Below, piece after piece: positions 1 through 7,100 of a DNA stretch of 9,850 nt. The stretch's first letter is position 1. Every line of letters begins with the position of its first letter. Source of the stretch: an uncultured Acidobacteriota bacterium (GTDB lineage: Bacteria > Acidobacteriota > Terriglobia > Terriglobales > Acidobacteriaceae); assembly GCA_903932385.1 (NCBI GenBank), contig CAIZGA010000313.1, positions 1-9,850 of the forward strand, given 5' to 3'. The notes below the pieces were generated by a model. It saw nothing but the letters and a program-made list of their open reading frames with translations. It did not search any database and was not told the origin of the DNA. A program made the translations under genes and the position numbers.

Positions 1-652
<652 letters not shown>

Positions 653-672
653 TTAGAATCTGGTTACCAATC

Positions 673-693
673 CATCAACCGGGCCTGTTGATG
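673..693. repeat. 7-bp inverted repeat, candidate operator
   Basis: CATCAAC (673-679) and GTTGATG (687-693) are perfect reverse complements separated by 7 bases. The repeat lies nearer katG in the divergent spacer and is not followed by a T-run on either side, so it looks more like a protein-binding dyad than a terminator. No regulator is identified, and a repeat of this size can occur by chance. Confidence 0.35.
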
Positions 694-749
694 CCGTCAA
701 TCCACAGGATTCATGCCACCGTTTGCGATTTGCCAGCGACATTCCTGTA

Positions 750-778
750 TTGACATCTTTGTGATTTGCAATGGAACA
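750..778 (+). promoter_or_regulatory. Possible promoter for the GH172 gene
   Basis: A consensus -35 hexamer TTGACA is at 750-755. At 17-18 bases spacing only weak -10 sequences occur (around 773-779, for example GAACAT, three of six matches). The position, about 40 bases before the GH172 start, is right for a promoter, but the poor -10 makes this a low-confidence call. Confidence 0.25.
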
Positions 779-804
779 TGAACTGCGCACCAGATAGATG
801 ATTT

Positions 805-812
805 GGAGAGGA
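805..812 (+). promoter_or_regulatory. Ribosome binding site fixing the GH172 start
   Basis: GGAGAGGA lies six bases before the ATG at 819. An earlier in-frame ATG at 798 would put this site inside the coding sequence and would add seven residues before the signal peptide, so 819 is preferred. Confidence 0.75.
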
Positions 813-818
813 CTTACG

Positions 819-1976
819 ATGCGAAAGTTGCACGCATGCATATCCCTGGCTGTATCTCTGGCCCTGGCTGCCCCGATGTTGATGGCACAAACTGGCCCAG
901 CCGCTGCCGGCGACTCTTCCATTGAAATGCTGATGCCGAACACGGATTCGCGTATGGTGTCGCCGGAAAATCCCACCGGCGAAAAAGGCAAGGGCGCCAT
1001 GCGTGCTCCGGACCCCGCAGACCCTGACCTCTCTTTTTCAAAAGCGGCCAGCGAACTGGGCACCGGTTGGAAGGTGCGTCCGTTCATCAAAGTGCCGCCG
1101 CACTCCACCGTCACGCTGATGGATGTTGACGGCCCGGGAAGCATCAAACATATATGGATGGCCACCAGCAGCAACCTGCATAACGTTGGCCGCGCCTCGG
1201 TGCTGCGCTTCTACTGGGACGGCGAAGCGACGCCGTCGGTCGAAGTGCCCATTTCGGATTTTTTCGCCATCGGCCATGAAACCTACGCGCCGGTAAACTC
1301 CGCCATGGTGGTGGACAACCCCATGGATGCGATGAACTGCTACTGGCCCATGCCATTTCGCAAACACTCGAAAATTACTTTTACTAATGACAGCGACACC
1401 GTGCTGCCGCTGCTGACCTGGCAAATTGATTACCAGACCGGTCCAGTCCCATCACAGGCCGGATACTTCCACGCGCAGTTTCGTCATGGTCAGCCGCAAC
1501 GCAACAATCCCAGCTATACGATTCTTGACGGCGTCAAAGGCGAAGGAAAATATGTCGGCACGTTTCTTTCCTGGACGCAGTTATCGCATGGTTGGGCCGG
1601 CGAAGGCGAAGTAAAATTCTTTATCGATGGCGACGGTGCGTTTCCAACCATCGTCGGCACTGGCACTGAAGATTATTTCGGTGCCGACTGGGGATTCACC
1701 TCCACCTACTCCACGCTTTACACCGGCAATGTGCTGGACCATAAAAGCGCCACCTATGACGTCGGCGCGCAGTGGAGTCTCTATCGCTGGCACGTGCCGG
1801 ATCCCATTCTCTTCCACAAAGATTTGAAGGTCACAATACAGGATTTAGGTTGGTGGTCGAATAATCTCTATCGCGGATTGGATGATGATTTCGCATCCAC
1901 TGCCTTTTGGTATCAGCAGGAGCCGCACGCGGCCTTCCCGCCATTGCCGTCACTGAACGATCGCGCAGAGCGATAA
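819..1976 (+). CDS. Secreted DUF2961 / GH172-family glycosidase
   Basis: The 385-residue product is a DUF2961 protein, the family now classed as GH172. Characterised members cleave furanosides (difructose dianhydride/alpha-fructofuranoside, alpha-D-arabinofuranoside) and have a double jelly-roll fold. An N-terminal signal peptide (basic MRK, hydrophobic stretch, probable cleavage after MLMA at residue 23) sends it out of the cytoplasm. Family blocks are ENPTGEKGKGAM (about 50-61), LMDVDGPGSIKHIWM (about 100-114), GTGTEDYFG (280-288) and the C-terminal WYQQEPHAAFP. Glu284 in GTGTED is a likely catalytic glutamate; the second is probably in or near the GEGE segment some 20 residues earlier, but this needs alignment. 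Length fits a single-domain member. The gene ends 10 bases from the stop of convergent rbsK. A furanose product would suit the adjacent transporter and ribokinase, but the real substrate is unknown. Confidence 0.92.
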   Translation: MRKLHACISLAVSLALAAPMLMAQTGPAAAGDSSIEMLMPNTDSRMVSPENPTGEKGKGAMRAPDPADPDLSFSKAASELGTGWKVRPFIKVPPHSTVTLMDVDGPGSIKHIWMATSSNLHNVGRASVLRFYWDGEATPSVEVPISDFFAIGHETYAPVNSAMVVDNPMDAMNCYWPMPFRKHSKITFTNDSDTVLPLLTWQIDYQTGPVPSQAGYFHAQFRHGQPQRNNPSYTILDGVKGEGKYVGTFLSWTQLSHGWAGEGEVKFFIDGDGAFPTIVGTGTEDYFGADWGFTSTYSTLYTGNVLDHKSATYDVGAQWSLYRWHVPDPILFHKDLKVTIQDLGWWSNNLYRGLDDDFASTAFWYQQEPHAAFPPLPSLNDRAER

Positions 1977-1986
1977 TGTCGTCTGA

Positions 1987-2916
1987 TTATTTGCGTTGCA
2001 GCAGAGCGTCAATCTCCGCACGCTGCGGCATGGAGGGCGCCGTGCCTGCGCGTGTCACAGAGATGCCCGCCGTCGCGCAGCCGAAGCGCACAGCCTCCAC
2101 CAACTCTGCGCCTTCTGAAAGTGCAACGGCAAAGCCGCCATTGAAGGCATCGCCAGCGCCGGTTGTCTCCAGCACTTTGCCGGCGTTGAAGGCCGGAACA
2201 TGCGTGCAGGTCTTCGCGTTCTTCACCAGCGCACCCTGCTCGCCCAGCGTGATGATGACATTGCGAACGCCACGCGCGAGAAAATTCTCTGCTGCTTTTT
2301 CTGCGTCGGCAATCGACATCACTGGAATTCCGGTCAGCGTCGCCGCTTCAGATTCATTCGGTGTGATGTAGTCCACATGCTGGTAGATGCTTTCCGGCAG
2401 TGGCATGGCCGGCGCCGGGTTTAGAATCGTCGGCACGCCAAACGAGTGCGCCAGTGCGAGCCCATACTCCACTACCGCCAGCGACAACTCCAACTGCGCA
2501 ACAAATGCAGCCGAGTCCGCAATCAACGCCCGCGCGTTGTCCACTTCTCCGGTGGACAATTCAAAGCACGCGCCCGGCACAACGATGATGGCGTTCTCGC
2601 CTTTTGCCGCATCAATGATGATGGCGGCGGCTCCAGTAGCAGTCTGCGTGCTGAATAAAAATTGCGTGTCGATGCCTTCCGCTTTGTAGAGCGTGCGCGC
2701 AATATTGCCGAAATCATCCACTGCCAACTTGGAAATAAAACTCACGCGTCCGCCAGCGCGCGCGGCTGCCACAGCCTGGTTGGAACCTTTGCCGCCGGGC
2801 CCAAGTTGAAAGCTGTGGCCCATCAGCGTCTCGCCCCACGCAGGTACGCGGTCGGTGCGGAAGGCGAGGTCCGCCACAAAACTTCCCATCACGGTGACCC
2901 ATTTTCCAGACATCAT
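1987..2916 (-). CDS. rbsK: Ribokinase (PfkB-family sugar kinase)
   Basis: A 309-residue cytoplasmic kinase that phosphorylates ribose or a similar sugar with ATP. Its length and motif order match E. coli RbsK. Visible are the N-terminal substrate Asp16 (GSFVAD), the GGKGSNQA sugar-binding block at 41-48 with Lys43 and Asn46, QLE with Glu143, LNPAPA (about 165-170), ITPNESEA, and the PfkB signature TTGAGDAFNGGF with catalytic Asp256. Glu250 replaces the Asp that usually precedes this signature (VDT in E. coli RbsK), a position that I recall coordinates the activating monovalent cation. Start: tandem ATGs at 2916 and 2913 follow GAGGA (2921-2925) by 4 and 7 bases; the second has the better spacing, which would give 308 residues. 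The gene lies 30 bases downstream of the GRP transporter, probably in one operon, so it likely acts on the imported sugar. Another PfkB substrate such as arabinose or fructose cannot be excluded. Confidence 0.9.
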   Translation of the reverse strand: MMSGKWVTVMGSFVADLAFRTDRVPAWGETLMGHSFQLGPGGKGSNQAVAAARAGGRVSFISKLAVDDFGNIARTLYKAEGIDTQFLFSTQTATGAAAIIIDAAKGENAIIVVPGACFELSTGEVDNARALIADSAAFVAQLELSLAVVEYGLALAHSFGVPTILNPAPAMPLPESIYQHVDYITPNESEAATLTGIPVMSIADAEKAAENFLARGVRNVIITLGEQGALVKNAKTCTHVPAFNAGKVLETTGAGDAFNGGFAVALSEGAELVEAVRFGCATAGISVTRAGTAPSMPQRAEIDALLQRK

Positions 2917-2920
2917 TCAT

Positions 2921-2925
2921 TCCTC
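2921..2925 (-). promoter_or_regulatory. Ribosome binding site of rbsK
   Basis: The minus strand reads GAGGA-ATGA-ATG-ATG. GAGGA is four bases from the first in-frame ATG (2916) and seven from the second (2913). A third ATG at 2920, directly after GAGGA, is in another frame and too close to be used. The site supports a start at 2913 or 2916. Confidence 0.6.
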
Positions 2926-2946
2926 AAAATCGTCGCGGCTGAAATC

Positions 2947-3960
2947 TCAGCCGGCCTTGTATGCCAACGCAATCAATGCCAGTGCCAGCACATATGCGCT
3001 GAACATTCCCAGCAAATAAATTTTCGAAAGCCGCTTCGCGCCGGCGAATTCCTTCCATAGAAATACGCCCCACAGCGTTGCAATCATCGGCGAAGCCTGA
3101 CCGATGGCGTATGAAATCGGCAAGCCGACAAATCTTCCGGCTACAAAATTCAGTACCGTGCCGGTTCCCCAAATGGCGCCGCCCAGCAATCCCAGCAGAT
3201 GATATTTTGCCGGTGCAGAAACGTAGCCGGAAAATCGCACCCGTGCGCCCACCAGTGGCCAGCGCATCAGAATTGGATTGAAGACGAAGCAGCAGAGAAA
3301 CGCGCCCAGCGTCATCATCACCGCAGCCGTGTAGGAGTTCAACGCGCCCGCGGGCACCAGCGCGCTCGCATCAGGATGATTCCCTTGCATTGCTTTAGTG
3401 ATGAGCGGCGCGAAGATACCCATCAGCAAACCGGAGATGATGCAAACCACAGTGCCTTTGCGCGAACTGACAACGCCTACGGTCCCGCGTGCGGCATAGG
3501 CCATGCCGATGAGAATCACCGCCACCAGCGCCATGGTTACACCCGCGCCCAGCAGCACCGCATTGCCCTGCGGATGCGTGAGGTAGCTGAGCACCGTGCC
3601 TTCCACCAGCGCGATGCCGATGGAGAGCGGAAACGCAATCGCCAATCCGACCATCTCAATGCCCGCCACCAGCAGCACATTGGCAACATTGAAAATCGCT
3701 CCGCCAATCAGCGCGTAGAAGAGCAGGTTCGCATCAGCCTGCTGCAGATTCGGCAGAAAACTGGTGGCATCGTGATGCACGCTGCCCAGCGTCATCGCGC
3801 ATAGTACTGACGTAAGAAATATGCCGAGCCCGTAGTCCCAGTAGTACAGCTCAAAGCGATAGTTCTTGGTCAGCTTGAAGGTGTTGGCAAACGATCCCCA
3901 ACAGCAGGTACACAGAATCGTCATTAGCAGTGCTGCGGTAAATGTGGAGGGTAGGAACAT
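2947..3960 (-). CDS. GRP / ureide-permease-type sugar transporter (DMT superfamily)
   Basis: A 337-residue inner-membrane carrier with about ten hydrophobic segments (roughly 7-26, 40-60, 79-100, 103-125, 133-154, 167-189, 208-235, 255-275, 283-305, 313-335), the usual layout of drug/metabolite-superfamily transporters. The early CWGSFANTFK motif followed by YRFELYYWDY is typical of bacterial GRP/ureide-permease proteins, often annotated as sugar transporters or, misleadingly, as multidrug permeases. It probably imports a sugar by a secondary mechanism. The start chosen is the ATG at 3960, with GAGGA seven bases upstream and the first helix right after it. The frame stays open to an ATG at 4107, but the extra 49 residues are Arg-rich, unlike the family, and overlap the regulatory spacer. 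rbsK follows by 30 bases, pointing to uptake then phosphorylation. The substrate (ribose, arabinose, fructose or a nucleoside) cannot be read from the sequence; a RhaT-like role is less likely. Confidence 0.82.
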   Translation of the reverse strand: MFLPSTFTAALLMTILCTCCWGSFANTFKLTKNYRFELYYWDYGLGIFLTSVLCAMTLGSVHHDATSFLPNLQQADANLLFYALIGGAIFNVANVLLVAGIEMVGLAIAFPLSIGIALVEGTVLSYLTHPQGNAVLLGAGVTMALVAVILIGMAYAARGTVGVVSSRKGTVVCIISGLLMGIFAPLITKAMQGNHPDASALVPAGALNSYTAAVMMTLGAFLCCFVFNPILMRWPLVGARVRFSGYVSAPAKYHLLGLLGGAIWGTGTVLNFVAGRFVGLPISYAIGQASPMIATLWGVFLWKEFAGAKRLSKIYLLGMFSAYVLALALIALAYKAG

Positions 3961-3967
3961 TCTGTCG

Positions 3968-3972
3968 TCCTC
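3968..3972 (-). promoter_or_regulatory. Ribosome binding site fixing the transporter start
   Basis: GAGGA on the minus strand is seven bases upstream of the ATG at 3960. This supports a 337-residue product over the upstream ATGs at 3987, 3990 and 4107. Confidence 0.65.
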
Positions 3973-4093
3973 GTTGTTTGCCGGCATCATGCGTCCGCGC
4001 CGACACGGAATTCTACCTTGCCTACGTCGCAGAAAGCATCCACTAAATTCAATTTGCAGCGATGTGTCACTGTAGTCCGCCATCGGAAAAATT

Positions 4094-4103
4094 CTGTATA
4101 CAG
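4094..4103. promoter_or_regulatory. Perfect palindrome CTGTATACAG, candidate operator
   Basis: A perfect 10-bp palindrome lies in the spacer between two divergent carbohydrate-use transcription units. The TGTATACA core resembles operators of GntR-family repressors (GT and AC half-sites around a short AT spacer), a family often in charge of sugar and lactate genes. It could control both directions. The assignment to GntR is a guess, and no GntR gene is in the window. Confidence 0.35.
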
Positions 4104-4151
4104 CCACGCTGATGAAACGATAGGCTGCACACGTGGCGTTTCCGCCGAAAT

Positions 4152-4155
4152 GGAG
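4152..4155 (+). promoter_or_regulatory. Ribosome binding site fixing the fusion-gene start
   Basis: GGAG lies eight bases before the ATG at 4164. An in-frame GTG at 4155 overlaps this site and is therefore unlikely to be the start. Confidence 0.6.
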
Positions 4156-4163
4156 TGGCTCGA

Positions 4164-7100
4164 ATGCAATCCCTGAACTCGTACCGCGCGCTGGTTGCCA
4201 TCAAAATCTTCGTCTTAATAATTCTGCTGTCGACATTCACTACTTCTGCATATGCGCAGGCCAACGCATCGGCCTCGGCAGACGCGCTGCGTTTTCCATC
4301 GAGGTCCTCCAGCGCATCCCCGTCGAATCTTAGCTACACACCCAGTTCGGCGGAGTATCGCGCTGTTCAGCAACATCTGGCGCGTGGCTGGAATACGTGG
4401 GACGTGCATAGCGTGGCCACCGAGGTTTTGCTGCCGGAAGGTTTGGCGATTCATCTCGGAATGCAACACAACGGTACTGAGGGTGGCGATAATTTATTGC
4501 GCGATGAACTCATCGGTAGAAAAAATACCGGCGAGGAGCAGGTTTTTCCCGGTCCTCATTCCTGGGATGGCAGCTACAGCGAAATGCGCGTTACCTGGAA
4601 GGGGCACAGTTGGCGCTTGCAAAACGCACACGATGGCAATGATCTGGTGATGCTGGCCACGCCACTGCCATCGAAGCCTGTTTCCGTGCTGCCGCCGACG
4701 ATTGTCTTCTCGGTGAATTTTCTATGGGACCGCGCAGGTACTGTGTTGCATCATGCCGACTTCATCGAAACGCACGGCGACTCCGGCATTGTTTCGATTT
4801 ACTGCACTTGCTCCAACGCTGAACGCGGCAACGCAAATATTCCCGTGGAGAGCGCATATTTCTCCACCGATTTTATTGCGCCGGTTGGTATCAGCACCGG
4901 TCACGCGCGCAGCATTGCAGAAATTCAAGCCGCAGTTGATCGCCAGAAAAAATTGTATGAGCAGGGAATTGCAGCCGCCGGCAAGAGCGGTCCGCTGGTG
5001 GACGCGATTGAGACGACGCTTGGCTGGGACACGATTTACGAGCCAACCAGCAAACGAGTCATTTCGCCCGTTAGCCGCATGTGGAGTGTGGGTTGGGGCG
5101 GTTATGTGATTTTTGATTGGGACACATTTTTCGCCGCGACCATGGCCGGCGTTGGCGACCGCGACCTGGCCTACGCCGATGCAATTGAAACGCTGCACGA
5201 ATCCACTGCACAGGGTTTTGTTCCGAATTATGGCCGAGCCGGCGGTTGGAAAAGCACGGACCGTTCTGAGCCGCCCGTGGGTGCGATTACGGTGCTCGGT
5301 TTGTATCAGAAATATCATGACCGCTGGTTTATTCAGGAAACATTTCAGCCGCTGCTGAACTGGAATCGCTGGTGGGCGGAGCATCGCGACATTCAGGGCT
5401 ATCTCACCTGGGGCAGCGACGGGGAAAATCAGCCAGCGAATTTCGATGATGGTGCTGTCGGAAATCGCGTCGGTGCAATTCTCGAGTCGGGGCTCGACAA
5501 CAGCCCGATGTATGACAGCGTTACCTATGACGAGAAAACGCACCTGCTGGAATATGCCGACGTCGGCTTGATGAGCATGTACATCTCCGAGTGCGATGCA
5601 TTGGCCACCATGGCCGATGCGCTGCAGAAATCTGCCGAGGCAACTGAGCTGCGCCAGCGCGCCGATCGGTATCGCGCAAAGCTTGCCACCCTGTGGAGCG
5701 AGAAGGACGGTATCTTTCTGAATCGCGACCTGCACACCGGCCAGTCAATCACGCGACTATCGCCGACAAATTTCTATCCGTTGCTGGCCAAGGCTGCAAC
5801 GCCGCAGCAGGCACACACGATGATTCAAAAACATCTGCTCAATCCCGATGAGTTCTGGGGCGAGTGGGTGATTCCATCCATCGAGCGCAATGACCCGGCA
5901 TTCAAAGACCAGAATTATTGGCGCGGCCGCATCTGGGGCCCGATGAATTTTCTCGTCTACCTCGGCCTTCGCAATTATGACGATGCATCCACGCGCGCCG
6001 AGTTCGCGCAGAAATCCTACTCGCTCTTTCTGAAGGAGTGGACGCAGAACGGACACGTGCATGAAAATTACAACGCCATACTCGGCGTCGGCGATGATGT
6101 CGGCAGCAGCGACCGCTTTTATCACTGGGGCGCGCTGCTCGGTTACATCGAATACATGGAGCAGGCCTCGCCTGCGCAACATCAATACTTCTGGAGATGC
6201 CGCTTGATTTGGAACCAGACCTATCTACTCTTCGGGCATGGCCTCGCTTTTTCGGCGCTGTTGGCATCGCTGCCTGTGTTGGCGCTACTCCTGCTGCTCG
6301 GTGTCTATCGCAAACCGTCGTGGATGGCGAGCCCTATCGCTTTTCTCGTCGCTCTGCTGGTCGCAATCTTCGCGTATCGCATGCCCATCGCCAGTGCGCT
6401 CAGTTCGGCGGCGTATGGCGCGGCCTTCGGCATCTTTCCCATCCTGTGGATTATTTTCTGGGCACTGGTTCTCTTTCGCATCACGCTGCACACTGGAAAA
6501 TTTGAAATCATCAAGAACTCCATCGGCCATCTCACCGACGACCCGCGCCTGCAGGCGCTGTTGATTGCCGTGGCCTTCGGCGGATTTCTTGAGGGCGCCG
6601 CCGGCTTCGGCGCGCCGGTGGCGATTGCCGCCGCCATGATGATCGGCCTCGGCTTCTCCGCCTACAACGCATCCACCATCTGCCTGTTGGCCAATACATC
6701 ACCGGTCGCTTTCGGATCCATCGGCATCCCGGTCATTACGCTGGCCGGTATCACGGCGCTGCCGCTCAGCAAACTCAGCGCAGCCGTCGGCGAAGTCTGT
6801 TCGCCGATTACATTCATTCTTCCCATTTACATCATCATTGCCGTCGGTGGATTGCAAGCGGCAAGCGGAATCTGGTTGCCGCTGCTGGTGACCGGTGCTG
6901 TCTTCGGCGGCGTGCAGTTGATTGTGTCCACGCATATTGGGCCACAACTTACAGATATTCTCGCTTCGCTTTCTACGCTGCTCGCGCTCATCCTGTTGTT
7001 GAAGCTTCGGCGATTCTCCGCCGCTGAAGCCAATCGCAGCAAAGAGCAATCTGCAATTCAAAATGCATTCGCAGGAAAAGTAGTTGTAGATGGCCGTGAC

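Larger units (their letters stand above)
3961..4163. promoter_or_regulatory. Divergent spacer between the transporter-rbsK operon and the GH63-LctP fusion gene
   Basis: These 203 bases should hold both divergent promoters. On the minus strand TAGAAT (4010-4015 on the plus strand) is a fair -10 box for the transporter, but no good -35 is seen. On the plus strand TTCAAT (4048-4053) and TGTAGT (4071-4076) are 17 bases apart, a weak sigma-70-like pair. A 10-bp palindrome at 4094-4103 is the clearest regulatory candidate. No regulator gene is adjacent, and I see no small gene or RNA. Confidence 0.5.

Noticed and set aside
653..1174. 173-codon open frame on the minus strand across the katG/GH172 spacer
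   Set aside because: Most of it is antisense to the GH172 signal peptide and N-terminal domain; it has no recognisable motif.
1960..1974. ATCGC-5-GCGAT hairpin at the end of the GH172 gene as a terminator
   Set aside because: The stem is only 5 bp and no T-run follows on either strand.
3199..3804. 201-codon open frame on the plus strand
   Set aside because: It is antisense to the transporter, very rich in Arg, His and Gln, with no recognisable domain and no convincing ribosome binding site.
4103..4137. GCCACG...CGTGGC inverted repeat in the second divergent spacer
   Set aside because: It has 6-bp arms separated by 23 bases, with no further symmetry; chance is a sufficient explanation.
4722..5735. 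337-codon open frame on the minus strand inside the glycosidase region
   Set aside because: It lies antisense to a clearly recognisable glycosidase domain, its translation shows no family motif, and long antisense frames are expected with this codon use.
6197..6505. ATG at 6197 right after GGAG at the fusion junction, as a start of the permease
   Set aside because: It is one base after GGAG, too close to use, and is in a different frame whose product does not resemble LctP; the LctP sequence is in the main frame.
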